From Panorpa germanica (taxonomy: Eukaryota; Arthropoda; Insecta; Mecoptera; Panorpidae), in contig OY783210.1 of the NCBI GenBank assembly GCA_963678705.1, positions 17,423,331 to 17,487,330 on the forward strand: DNA of 64,000 nucleotides. The letters run 5' to 3'. This document shows, piece after piece, positions 35,210 through 46,830 of this stretch (position 1 is its first letter; every line of letters starts with the position of its first letter). Under the pieces are notes generated by a model. That model saw only the letters and a list, made by a program, of their open reading frames with translations, ran no database searches and was not told the DNA's origin. The translations under genes and the position numbers were made by a program.

Positions 35210-35325
35210 CTACTTGGGTTGTTGCGCGAGAAGGCGAGGCCCCTACAAGAGCGAGGCCCCGGCGGTTGCCCTGCTTGCCACCCCCTAAGATCGCCTCTGA
35301 ATAAGGGCAACGCAGAACCATAAAG
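35210..35325. repeat. G+C-rich block sharing GCGAGGCCCC with the minisatellite
   Basis: GAAGGCGAGGCCCC and AGAGCGAGGCCCC stand 18 bp apart, followed by GGCGGTTGCCCTGCTTGCCA and CCCCCTAAGATCGCC. A minus-strand frame (35124-35321) is open here, but this is expected of such composition. With 34874-34960 it probably forms one insertion of foreign or transposon origin. Confidence 0.5.
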
Positions 35326-36089
35326 CTTGGTTGTTTTAATCCCCAAAGTAGTATAAAAAAATTTACTACATTTGGTTCAAGTTAAAAGTTTCTATATTTA
35401 AGGTATACTTGCCACTATACAATATATTCCACAATTATTATTTTGCATATGTCCCAAAAATTGGATATTTGTTTAAGGTATACTAATATAAACATACGTT
35501 TTAAAAATATATAAAATAAAAGAACAAAGTTTAAATTTTGCCACCTTACATTCTTAAATGATTATGAAAATTATTGTTTGCAAGTTCACTTCTGTATCAA
35601 GCGACCCAAATGGTGGGTGGTTGTGACCACAACATGGTCAACCTCCCCCACCCTATCTTCCTACTCCATTAAGGGTAGTTTAGTGCAGTTATCACGTGCG
35701 AAACTGTCGAGCTGGTAATGTCGTCGTCCTAAAGTCGTTTTTATTTCGATGCGAGGTTCCAGTGAGGTACATGCTATCCTAAGTTCTCCTTCCATACTGT
35801 CATTCAGAAAGTTCTTCAAAATTTAAAGGTAAAATGTTATATATGTATAAGAACAGGTACCGTGGTGGATAAGACGTGCTAAATGGGAAACTCACTTTGA
35901 TGTCTTAAGACCTGAAAGTTTAATTATAATTATGTAAAGTAGGACAACATCCCTACAAACTATGTTGACCACAATTGTATTAAATGCGAACGATATTGAA
36001 ACGAATCGTGTCAGAATCGTATAAGATTCGGATGAGATTTAGAAAACTTTGTAAGGATAAACGATCACTAGATTAGGTGTTTTAAAAAT
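35326..36089. other. Non-coding stretch, no gene seen
   Basis: A+T-rich, with a less biased patch at 35600-35780 that gives no coding signal. Confidence 0.55.
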
Positions 36090-36630
36090 AAAGATTAAAG
36101 TGAAATTACCTTCCTATGAAATTTTTAATATAATCAAAAAATTAAACTTCAATTTGAGAAACCAAGATTTCATTAACAAAAGTCAGTTACAAGGAAGAGA
36201 TTATTATATGTTACATCCAAATTTAAGTAAGAAAAGATGGTTTAGAAATGAGTCCCGCAAAATTATATCAACTATAATCAGAATCAAAAGTAATCATTGT
36301 AAAACTCCAGCTCACCTGTTCAAAATTAATATTAAATCCGACAATAGATGTCAATATGGTGAAGAAGGAACTTTGGATCATATTATATTTGAATGCATAA
36401 ATTATAGTTTAGAAACACCAAAATTCAATAGCGAAATATTAGATTTGGTTAAAACTTTTCCTGTTGACACTAAATTTTGTTAAGTGATTCAAAATTAATT
36501 AGTGAATTATTTATATATTTAGAAATTTGTAAAATAGAATTATAAATTGTGAAATATGTAAAAAAATGTTTGATGGTGGCTTTGACAATTAAATGTCAAG
36601 GCAAATAAATAAATAAATATAAAAAAATAA
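36070..36630 (+). mobile_element. LINE family 2, 3' truncated copy
   Basis: A non-LTR retrotransposon 3' end comprising the last ~125 codons of the reverse transcriptase ORF and a short 3' UTR. It ends GATGGTGGCTTTGACAATTA, ATGTCAAGGC and then an AAATAAATAAATA tail. A minus-strand copy lies at 55822-56230. The terminus contains TTGACAATTAAATGTCAA, a 7-bp inverted repeat around a 4-base loop, so this family too may end in a small hairpin. It differs from LINE family 1 in both protein and terminus. Confidence 0.8.
36100..36483 (+). pseudogene. LINE family 2 reverse transcriptase C-terminus
   Basis: The frame reads to the stop at 36481-36483 with KRWFRNESRKIISTIIRIKS, then TPAHLFKI, then CQYGEEGTLDHIIFEC. 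The region has the arrangement seen at the C-terminus of Jockey-like and related LINE polyproteins: an RxxIxxIxRIxxGHxxTxxHL helix followed by a Cys/His knuckle. Here the second cysteine of the knuckle is a tyrosine (CQYG), whereas the minus-strand copy at 56.1 kb keeps CQCG. This copy therefore carries a knuckle-breaking substitution. The frame opens without a true start because the 5' part is missing. Confidence 0.75.
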
Positions 36631-38189
36631 AACTGTAATCTCCTGAAGATCTTTATAACGTTTATTCGTTTTTGGACGCTAAGTTTTTGGAGTAACGTCT
36701 TCCACTTTGAAAGGATTGTAAGTGCGACACTGTCTAATTTATGAAAAAAACCCTCTATCAGCTTTAACCCCCTCCCTACGGACTGTTATCTATGAGGATA
36801 ACACTTTTCTGAAATATTTACGCCCCCTGTTTTCCAATATCTTCGTTGTTTGTCAATATTTCACCCACATACGAGTACACATCGTTATCAGTAAATGAAA
36901 GAAAGAAAAACAATTACTCGTAAAAAACTTTGATGATATATCACGTGATATATTGACTGTCAGTAGGCGACAAGATGACTACGACAACTAGCGCCGACTG
37001 GTGTCGACGAGTGGGTACTAGGAGGTTGATTGTGACTAGAGTGGGGGAGAGTAGTCATAACTGGTGGCACTTGGATATAGTTCTAAGTACATATTGACAC
37101 GTTTTGATCGAATGATCTATCACCAACATATTAATTCAGAGTAGTTTGTTTTCTTTGGGAGTTAACCAACATAAACACTATGCTTTTTTATCAAAAAGTT
37201 ATGAAGTTCAAAAGTAATTGCGTTTTTCATTATTGGAAATCTATAAAATATAAAAAGAGAAATCAAATTGAAGTATTACAGTTTTTTCCATACATTGTGA
37301 CCATATTTAGTATGTAATAATTACGTATCTTATTACGTACTTATGTAATAATCTAAATATAATGATTTTTTTACATATTTGATTATTATACGAGAATATT
37401 AGAATTAATAGAACCACTGGTCACTACGAATCGAAAAGAAATCTAATAAAATTCGGAATGAAATCTGACTGCTTAAAATTATATTATTATATATTATTTA
37501 TGGTTTAATAATTAACCTAATGAATCTCAGAAAACTTTTAATTATAAAATAAATAAAGCACAGCTAATAATATTAAAAGCTTTTATAACGATTATGTTTT
37601 CTATAAAAACTTTTTCACTGACAACTTTAAAGATATAAAAAGAAAATTCTGTGCTATTAAAACAATCATAAGTGACTGAAAAGAAAATAAAAACTTGGGA
37701 GGATAGAAAATCCTTGAAAGATATCTACTTGTATTCGTATCACTTCTAAAAGTTTATAAAAGTAATATATCATCAACGAACGCAGCTATACTCGTAGCAA
37801 ACATAGTCTTAGATTGAAATGATAGGGGAGGTGCTAGTGCCATTTAGCTACAAATATAATAGGAAAACAATGTATTGCAACAGTCATTTAACACAATACT
37901 CAATAAGTTTGTAGGATGATGTATAAATATGTATGATTTTTAGATAGTACCTTCAAACGATATGTCTTAAAATTTTATGACATTCCCAATATTAGTTTAC
38001 GAGTTACAGTCGTTCAAATAACGTTACTTTTGTAATTTTTAAACCAATTGAAAAATTTGAGTTTCATGTGCTGATAAAGCATTGCTTTTTAATGGGGAGA
38101 AATACTAGGTCCGGGTAACAATTGTCAAGCAATTGCTTTGCTATTTTCTCTTAAGAAGTAACCTCAAGAGTTACAGGATTAGAGCTGTA
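36631..38189. other. Non-coding stretch, no gene seen
   Basis: A+T-rich; a short G+C-richer patch at 36960-37070 has no open frame of note. Confidence 0.55.
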
Positions 38190-38280
38190 AGCCAGAGGTT
38201 AAATTAAAATGCTGTGTCTCCGATTTTGATCCCCGAACCATCACCATATTTTCTGGGTTTGGTTTTTATCAAAGGTAAAT
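38190..38280 (+). repeat. SINE-like fragment (pair with 11211-11275)
   Basis: AGCCAGAGGTTAAATTAAAATGC, then GATTTTGATCCCCGAACCA (a degenerate polymerase III B-box), then ATATTTTCTGGGTTTGGTTTTT, matching the minus-strand fragment at 11.2 kb in its B-box and tail. The 5' tRNA-like head is not convincing. Confidence 0.4.
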
Positions 38281-38949
38281 TAATTATGACTTACATACTC
38301 ATAGAAAATTACATACACATAAGACCACAATACCATTAAACCTACTAATTTGAGAACTCGTCGGTAAATAGGACTCAGCATAGAAAATATCTAGATAAAT
38401 TAAATTAATAAAAGGAATTAAAGTTATTAACTTTTTAAATACACTAACAGTATCTGGATACTTAATGTAACTAGATACTGGTGATACAATTAAATATTAT
38501 AATTTAATCTCTAGCACCCTTACTAAATTGTATACCCATATATTAATTTAGAAATAAGTTATTTTTATTTTGACATACAGAAAACATATTGTATTTTAAT
38601 GCAATGTTTTAAAAATGGAAAAACATTTCAAACATTTTCATTCAAAGTAAATGATGCACTCATTGTACCAGCAGAAGTAGATGAATGGAAAGATCAATTC
38701 ATGTTTTATAAAAATAATATAATATATGCATTTGTTATTTCAAATAAATATATATATACGAGTATAAAATTTCTGTTGGACATTTTAAAAATAATGACAC
38801 ATTGTATTTTTATTTTATACATATATGTGAAAATAAATCAATTTTGATTTCGGTTTAAAAGCAAACGAATATTATCAGACAGTTTTACAATTTATGCAAG
38901 TGTGGAAGAGGAGCTAAGGAGAAGGGATAAGGAGATACAACAACAGGAG
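38281..38949. other. Non-coding stretch, no gene seen
   Basis: A+T-rich; the frame 38599-38847 is a chance Ile/Tyr/Lys-rich frame. Confidence 0.55.
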
Positions 38950-39605
38950 AGAATGGGTAAAATCGAAAAAAGCAACTACAATACAAGATATAAAAGGTTA
39001 TGGCAAAAAAAATGAGCCTCAGTACCTTATAGAAAAAGACATAAAACACATAAGAAGAACAGCAAGGTTTAGATTGTGAAATGAGGAAAAAGGAAACAGA
39101 TACTGGGAAAGTAGTGAGGAAAGAAAGTGTAGAGTGTGCGGAACGGAGGACGAAACACTGGAGCACATTAAGTTTGAGTGTAAGGAAAAAGTAGCGAGCG
39201 AAAGGAATATTGGCCAGCTATTAAAGGGAGGCAGTGAAGGAAAGAGGTGGATGGCGGAAATAGTAAAAAGGAAAGAAAAAACAGGAGAATAAATAAGCTG
39301 GTGGCTGGGTTGCACAAGGAACAGGAAGAGAAAGGAAGTACTAAAAGAGGCAGTGAAGGGAAGCAGGAGAAAGAAAGAAGTAGCGAGGAAACAGTTAAAC
39401 TTCAGCCCAGAAAAATAGTGTAGGGAATAGACCAGTCCAGAAGGAAGACTAGGGAAAATGGAGGAAGAGGGTCAAGAGAAGAAGAAGCAGAAAGTACTTT
39501 TGGAAATAAAAAGGTCTAGAATAATGTAAATTTAATTGTAAGTTGAAGTATATGAAATGTATTAAGAATGTAGATTGTAAAGCCGAACAATAAACAATTA
39601 ATAAT
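38950..39605 (+). mobile_element. LINE family 1, second 3' truncated copy
   Basis: Nearly identical to 12079-12745. It carries the same C-terminal coding region, here opened wrongly by a TGA in place of the TGG-like start (GATTGTGAAATGAGG versus GATTGGAAAATGAGG) and by indels upstream. The knuckle reads CRVCGTEDETLEHIKFEC. The 3' end lacks the right arm of the hairpin: GTAAAGCCGAACAATAAAC instead of GTAAAGCCGAAAGGCGAACA. The upstream 70 bp (VEEELRRRDKEIQQQERM) extend the coding region beyond the first copy. High identity of the two copies suggests recent activity. Confidence 0.85.
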
Positions 39606-42149
39606 AATGTTTTACAATTTATGCATTCTAGCTAAGTAACCAATGTTATGTGAAATATCGCTGATAATAAACAAACTGTGTCATACATGCCTTATATAGA
39701 CAAGCGTTATTTGTAAAAAAAATTACAGTTGAATCTTGCACACAAATTAATTTTGGAATTAACTGCAAGACAATTTACACCTGAGTTTACCTTTTCAGGT
39801 TAGGATCCTAATCTTGAGCATAGCCAAACCTGCTGACATTGGACACAACTTAGTAGATATACTTTTCTGAAATACTTAATAAGGAAATCCAATAAGTTAT
39901 AACGAAATTATCAATTACTTTTATCTGTAAATTATTTATAAATTTATTAAACAATACATAAAATTAAATAATTTTTGTATACAGCGATTTTCATCCCCGT
40001 TATTTAATAAATTCCATTGATTAATACTTTTGTACAACCAACAAAAGTTTAGCTGCCGTCTTCGTTTAAAAGTTTTTGCTTTTTAAGTTTTTAACTTGTT
40101 CTCTTTCATTACAAGCCCTACCTAATCTTATTATATCCTGTTGAGTAATTTTATATTAAAATCTTTATATTAATTTCATGTTAAAAACAGACTAAATATG
40201 ATTTCTTATTTTGACTTAAATTCATTTTTGTTTCTTTTTACGCACCGTTGAATTTTAAATGTAAAACAATTACATTGAAAATGTTTTATATAATTTTATT
40301 TTAATTTTATTCTTAAGTTTTATGTTGTTAACTTTTTGTAAAGTTTTTACTATGAACAGAACTGTGAGAATCTTTATAAGATTTTCATTTAAGATTTTTG
40401 AAAGTGTCTTGATATTAGAATGGTTTGACCGTAGATGTATATAGAAAAGTTTTATGACGTCACAGTCACAGCTATAAAAATGACGTCAATTGGAAAATTA
40501 TTAAAAGAAATTTAGATAGTTGCATTACACAGTTTTAACTTTATAAGACGAAATTACACCGCAAGTTATAACATTGCAAATAAGTTGGTATTTTGTGTGT
40601 TTTTTTAATGTGTATTTTCCAAATTTAAACATACATTTATAAGGCAGCGATGTAGTTCATGTAACATATATAAATAAATAATATATAAATATTAAAATAT
40701 GTTTTAAACTTTGATAGTTTCTCATTGGAATGAGTTAAACACTGTCGCAAAACAAGAAAAACTAAAATTTGAACATGATTTCTATAATTACAGAGAAACG
40801 AATTTCAATCGCAGTAGATATTAAAAAATGTAATGAATCGTAATTTATTTAAAGTAATGTTTGTATCATAAAATATCTAAAAAGGTAATATTTTATAAAT
40901 TCAATAAATATTATATCGAATATAATATGTTTATTCACATAAATCAAACAAAATTAAGCAGCATCTCCCGCTCCCTGTTCTCCGCATCCCGGTTGTCGTG
41001 GTGGTGTCAATCACCCCAATATGACATTGATTGGATATAATAATCCAATAAAGCTGCAACGCTAAACCAATAAACACCGGGTATTAAATAACGTCCATAA
41101 TTGGTTGTCAAACTTTGTTTATTTTGATAAAACATACGTTGATTTTATAGCAAAGAATTTATCTTTTATTTTCTCCCTTCAACAGAAAAAAGAAAAAAAA
41201 AGGAAAGTTAAAACTTGTTAGTTTGACACGAGTTTTGCTTTTGACAGATTCATTTAGTTTAGTTTGACGCATTTTGAATGTCCCTGACAAAACATCACAG
41301 AAGTTATCCGCAAGACGCTGGCTGTAACATAAAAACATGCACCTATACTTGTACAAGTTAGTGGTATTAGTGAAGTTGTAAGATGAATGCACTATGATGC
41401 TGTAAAATATTTAATTAAAATTGAGAAATGAAAAGTCTGTATTAAGACCCTCCTCCCTTCCCCCATTCATCTACGGTCCCCACAGTCGTAACTCTGATCC
41501 GTATGACTTGGCTTAATGTAGAACTTTTTATTAACTACATTAAAATGAAAGCTGATGAATATCTTGCATGGAAATTGGATTGAGAGACAAAATTTAACTT
41601 AAGATTTAAAAAACAGTGAAATTCGTCGTTAAAAAGAGACCACCCGTGCCAGTACTGATTTCGTGCTAAAAAGAGGCCATCGTTAGGTAGTATTCGAGTT
41701 CTCTCGGATGAATTTTGTGAATGACGATAATCAATTATCAATAACATATGATAAAGAAGATCTGATATTATACGAATATAGTACTATGTTGAGAAATGAG
41801 AAAGTAATGGCATTCATATCTTCGCAAAATTTCGCTTCCAAAAGGCAACAGTATTGAAGATTTTAGATCTAATTATTAACAAGTTGGAATTTTTAACTAG
41901 CAGGTAATATATAAGTCACAGCTATATGTATATAGGAGTAGTGTAAAGCGGATTCTAGCCCATTTTCGAAGTTGAGATGTAAAGTATTGAGGTGGGCATG
42001 CATATAGGTCATGATATAAAGAAAATTTTAATTAAATTTAATTTATTTAAAAGAGGGTAAGAGGCGTGCATTTTAGAATATGTGAAAGCGTCAAACCTGG
42101 ACTTAATTTTGCGTTTTAGTAGCAAAGGGTGTTCCTATTTGCCATCATC
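39606..42149. other. Non-coding stretch, putative intron
   Basis: About 2.5 kb, A+T-rich. At 39745-39785, plus strand, AAATTAATTTTGGAATTAACTGCAAGACAAT resembles the minus-strand exon at 11941-12013. A patch at 40965-41030 is G+C-richer, without a supportable gene. Frames 41159-41392 and 41535-41747 show no domain. Confidence 0.5.
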
Positions 42150-42330
42150 TTGAAAATAACAAATTCTTGGTTTTATCTTGAAAATTATAAGTCCCACAAA
42201 ATTTTTGTAAAAAGCTTTCTTGTAGATAATAACTTTATCTCAAGTTTTATTAATAAGTTTTTGTTCCAACTTTCAAATTAAAAAAGTTATAAGCAAAAAT
42301 AGATTTTAGAATATAATTTCAAAGGTGATT
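42150..42330. repeat. Interspersed repeat, copy 2 (pair with 650-850)
   Basis: ACAAAATTTTTGTAAAAAGCTTTCTTGTAGATAATAACTTTATCT, then AAAAAAGTTATAAGCAAAAA, as in the first copy. Non-coding. Confidence 0.55.
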
Positions 42331-43218
42331 CACAAATCAATTACATATATCTTACGTCAATGCTATTTTCATATTCATTTTGAGTGTTTAGGGGACCTTT
42401 TAAACCCATTTGATGTAAATAAATATCGAGTAACTATTGGAAAAACACGTTTTATTTTTGTTCCCAAATGGAAGTATATTTTCCAAATAGTTTAAGGCGT
42501 TAAGGTATCTCGATTTCCCTTTACAGCGACACAAGACCGGATATGTTACCTAATATCATACAATAAAAATGTTATAACGTCGTATAAAACAAAATAAATA
42601 ATATATTCCGTGGCAATAAAAGAAAAGCCGGCCATTAAAAATATTAATTCAACAAAATACGGCTGCTGGTAATAGTAAAATTGTATAAAAGTGAATTGAA
42701 GGAAAAACTGGGAGGATTTTGAATTATATATGTAATATACAAATTAAATATTTGAAGTACCTACTTGTAATCACTCTACATAATTTATGTATAATCCTAA
42801 TATAGTCAGCAATTTGTAAAATGCAATTGCGTTACATTTTTTTTTTTTGTGGAAAATTTGAGTAAAATTCGAGCTTATTTTTAAGCGAATTTGAGCGTTG
42901 TTCTAGTTTCAAATAGTGAGTTACAGGTTTTATATTTTAACAAACAGATATAGTGAGATATAAAGTTTATTATTTTCCATTAACTTTAAGGCTTGATGTA
43001 TTCTGACACTGGGAAATAAAATGCATTATCTTCATGAAATTTACAGCTATATTTTCACCGTTTCGCATCAATGATATGTGTGATTTTTAAAGTGCGAAAA
43101 GGACGGACATATTTTAATGTTGCATATTCTATAAACTAACTAGTTTCGATTATGTACTCTACATTTCTTTAGGTATATTTAAAATTGTCGAAAGTAAATT
43201 AAAATGTTTATTACTTAC
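42331..43218. other. Non-coding stretch, putative intron
   Basis: A+T-rich; nothing recognised. Ends at a minus-strand splice donor. Confidence 0.55.
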
Positions 43219-43267
43219 CGAAAGATACTCTGGAGAAATTGGACAATTGATGATTTTCTGACCCCTC
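43219..43267 (-). CDS. Putative internal coding exon (49 nt), gene unknown
   Basis: On the minus strand a textbook acceptor (TTTTTTATTTATTTCAG, ending at 43268) precedes 49 nt and a consensus donor (TTTCG|GTAAGTAAT from 43218). In phase 0 the segment reads EGSENHQLSNFSRVSF plus one base. It is open in all three frames, so the frame rests on its neighbours: phase 0 entry matches the end of the putative first exon (62057), and phase 1 exit matches the start of the 73-nt exon (12013). The peptide is Ser/Asn-rich and hydrophilic, as in a cytoplasmic N-terminal region. I do not recognise the protein. A microexon this small cannot be proven by sequence alone. Confidence 0.55.
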
Positions 43268-44394
43268 CTGAAATAAATAAAAAATATTAGTTTTGTTTTG
43301 TTAATATTAGTAAGAGAACTATTTATATTTTTAGAAAAGGCTAAAATATACTTATAAGACTTTAAAAACCATTAAGTGAATTTAAAATTTTAATTTTGAA
43401 CATGACAAATATAAAAGAACTATGAATCTTTTAGAATTATACATTTTTATGTAATTTTATTATACACTGTAAAAGTAACAATGTAATGTAACAAAACATA
43501 AAGAAAAGGTAAAATTAAAGTACATTTAAGGTGTCTACCTCTACATGCAAAGGGATGTAAGTGACAACAGCAAAATTCTTCAGAAAACGAGTTTAAAATT
43601 AAGATCGTATAGGCGATTTCGCTCAGTAGGTTTAATAATTCACGCTATAAAGTAAAATGTGTCCAAGTTTTCGCTTATATCTCTGTGCCACTAAATGATT
43701 TAGTACATCTTCTACCATTTGCGCTCGTTATCCCAAATTTTCAAAATTTGTTAATTACGTTTGTCTGTACATCTATGGCAACAGTAAGCAATGTTCCAAG
43801 ATGGCCACCCATCCAAGATTAAAGTATTATTTTCATAAATAACAGTTTACAACTATTAAGCAGTCTTAATTACTTTCTTAGATTAGTATTATCAAAACCA
43901 TAAATCCCAACATATTTACCAAGTGTTCGTAATGCATTTTCCATTCACTGCAATTACTTCAAACCACGTGGAACATTTATGAACACAAACTGAAGTAATC
44001 TCATCAAAGTTTAATGCGATGCACCTTTGAGGAGAAGTGTTTATAACGGAAGAAGAAGATTCATGTTTAATATCTTCTTATCTGTCCCGCGTCAATATAA
44101 AGTACCTATGCTCTTGGTCTGTCTTATTAACTTGCTGTGGAAGCTTTATTACTTTAAGATATTTTATGTACATCTCATATATTTATATAGTCTTTTAACT
44201 ATTTATTTTAACCATCCATTAACCCTGGTCTTGCAATTATTTGTTTTACTATTTAAGCATCTAAAAATACCATTTCTACTCTTTATATAAACTGAATTGA
44301 GATAAGTTCTAATAAAACAAGGAAACTAGAGAGATTCACATAGTGTAATCGTTTGAATGATATTTTTAATTTTTTTTAATTAGAACCTTAGGTG
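43268..44394. other. Non-coding stretch, putative intron
   Basis: A+T-rich. The frame at 44027-44290 is Leu/Phe/Tyr-rich and lacks any recognised receptor or transporter motif. Confidence 0.5.
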
Positions 44395-44725
44395 ATTTCA
44401 ACATCAAGGTCATGTTCGCTTAAAGTTATTTTGTTTTGGTTACATTTTTTCTTGATTTTTTGCAAGCATGTCCTACGAATTCTTGAATTTTATTTTTTAC
44501 AAGTGTTTGAGCAATTTATTTTGAAAATTCATTGCTTATTTTTTTTTTTTGCTGTCATGGTGAGTAAGACGGAACAGTGAGCGAGAGCATTGATGCTTTA
44601 CGATAGACTTCTATGTCTTCAAGTTTTATCCTCGGGTTCAGTTCTATATTTTCAGCGTTGGTTGTTATGAAATTAAATTGCTTACGTAATCTCTTAAATT
44701 TATTAAGCACATATATAAGGTCAAC
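44395..44725. repeat. Interspersed repeat family D, copy 3
   Basis: ACATCAAGGTCATGTTCGCTTAAAGTTATTTTGTTTTGG matches 22908-22945 and 15548-15562. The right part (GAGCGAGAGCATTGATGC, ATGTCTTCAAG, CAGTTCTATATTTTC) matches 46705-46785. On the minus strand the right part is open (44555-44749: KQFNFITTNAENIELNPR), and the 46.7-kb copy preserves a similar NQFNLITAE string in another frame. A decayed coding region is therefore possible. Confidence 0.55.
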
Positions 44726-45554
44726 ATAGGAAAATAGACCTACGTTCAATATATTGAATTAAAAAAAAATTAATAACAAATAACATAAAAAATGAGCTTA
44801 AAATTTAAATATTCTTGAATTTTTAGTGTAGTGCCCAACTTTAGAGTGATGTAACTCCGGACCTGTTCTATACACATCAAAATATAGTATGCAAAACATG
44901 TTAAGAATTGAGTCCTCTATAAGTTTGATAATAACCATTTTTATCATAGGACGTACTCGTACAGAGATATTGCTGAAAAACCGTTTATAGCCGCCATTTT
45001 TCCAAGATGGTGCCGCGAGCAGATGTCACCTAAGGTAAATAACCTGAAATTTTCATTATTACATAAAATTCCACAATTTCATCAAATTTACCTATAAACG
45101 TATCTGCTATATAAATACTACATTAAGTTATGTATACAGAGAATGATTATCGTTTAAGTGAAAACAATAGCACATGGATTTTGCGTGTATATCAATTTCA
45201 TGTTAATCAAATAAAAGCAATAAATACAACAAGGAAATAAAAAATGATTTAGTCACAGTTTTAGCTATGAATGATGACGTATTAGTTCCACTCAGTGACG
45301 TCACAACAACAATAATTTACAATATAAAGCGTAACGAATGAATAATAGGAAATAATAATTATTGGTAAATTGTTATACGATTTATGTGAGTCATGGCACC
45401 AATATCTTTAACCAACCGTGTGATTTAATCATTATTTTATGCGTTTATCAATTAACAGTACAGTTCATATTTAGTATATGACTTAGATATGACATTTAAA
45501 CCAGTTATATATACCATAATAAGTTTATTAATAAATGCATATATTGTATATTGA
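44726..45554. other. Non-coding stretch, no gene seen
   Basis: A+T-rich; contains a CCAAGATGGTGCCGCGAG patch (45002-45019), similar in its CCAAGATGG core to 7930-7945 and 43797-43806, with no other feature. Confidence 0.55.
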
Positions 45555-46155
45555 ATGGGCTTGTGTCCTATGTCTTAATTTCTATAAAAGTGTACCATAT
45601 ATTGAACCTAGATTGTTACTAGAACCTCAAATGTCCAATTATTTGTTAATAACTCCTTATATGTTAAGAGATATTAACAATTAAAAAAGTCATTTTGTCT
45701 CTTTAATTATTAAAGGGATTCAACGTTATATACATTCCAAATGCATGTGACATCACAATAGCCAAATTTACAGCTCATAAATCTCTGCTATATGTATATA
45801 TCAAATATTATTTACAGCTATTTCAAGAAACAATAAAATTACAATATTATGTCTGCCTTAGCAGAGTTAAATAAAATAAAAACTTATTATTCTTTGACTT
45901 GACTTGATTATTTGACTACCAACAGCTACTAAACATTACCTACTCAACAAATAACTGACGTTAAAATGCATTTCACGTCATATAAATATGGCCGACCATT
46001 TCTAGCGCTAAAACTACAATTCAAACTTTTAATTGCTATATCTCCGTCAATATTTAAATATTTAATAAAATAGACACGCCAATACACATTTATTAAGATC
46101 AACTTCAAACAACAATTCAAAAATCGATCACTAAAAAATGAGGACACAAGCCCAT
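45555..46155 (+). mobile_element. MITE family B, complete copy (601 bp)
   Basis: Terminal inverted repeats ATGGGCTTGTGTCCT (45555-45569) and AGGACACAAGCCCAT (46141-46155) are exact over 15 bp. The interior matches the copies at 10609-11209 and 29311-29679. Non-coding: the minus frame 45944-46201 runs over the right end and is chance. I did not find matching flanking duplications, so the superfamily is open. Confidence 0.88.
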
Positions 46156-46689
46156 TTACTATTTGGCCCGTCGAGTCTAACAAATGCACGGTCTCGCTCA
46201 TTGAAAAGACAGTTTACCGGCCGGCATACCTTTTTATATTTTATCAGTTATATCTATCTTCAAATAGTGGTCCAATTTGTATCGTTTACTCCATCAAAAT
46301 AACACATTTAGCTTGAAAAGTTACAACATACCATAACTCTTCACATGATATAACATGTGTATACACTTTTTAGATATTGCCATCAGATGCTTATCAACAG
46401 GGTTTGTTTTTGTCGCATCCATCAAAATTTGTCAGAAATGACAGCAGATCAAATTACATTGAATAACTGTTTTTTTTACGTCACAAATATTTTAACTATA
46501 ACCGGATCAGTTACACATTCATATTTAAATCATTTTTTGGAATAACATTTTTTTTTTGAAAATATTTATTCATCCCAAAAAAATGTGTTACTAGTTTCAT
46601 GTTTAGTTAGAATGTGCTGCCATCTATCATGTTTTTAAAATGTATTACATATTATGTGACAGCTTATTTAATTATTTTAAATTTTAAGA
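46156..46689. other. Non-coding stretch, no gene seen
   Basis: A+T-rich; the frame 46357-46545 has no domain. Confidence 0.55.
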
Positions 46690-46830
46690 AAAAAACATTT
46701 ATCTGTGGACGAGAGCATTGCTACTTGATACTGACTGCTGTGTCTTTCAGTAAGGTAACCTCGGAGTAGAGTTATATTTTCTGGGCTCGGCAGTTATCAA
46801 GTTAAACTGATTATGTAACTTGGAATTAGG
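46690..46830. repeat. Interspersed repeat family D, fragment
   Basis: GGACGAGAGCATTGCTACTTGATA, CTGTGTCTTTCAGT and AGAGTTATATTTTCTGGG follow the right part of the 44.4-44.7 kb copy. Confidence 0.5.

Noticed and set aside
38150..38280. Possible tRNA gene
   Set aside because: A B-box-like string is present but no acceptor stem, anticodon arm or A-box can be paired. It matches a SINE-like fragment elsewhere.
38885..39315. Minus-strand frames of 93 and 98 codons
   Set aside because: They are the antisense of the purine-rich LINE family 1 tail.
44027..44290. Hydrophobic 87-codon frame resembling a membrane protein piece
   Set aside because: T-rich DNA yields Leu/Phe-rich frames by chance. No family motif, start context or splice support was seen.
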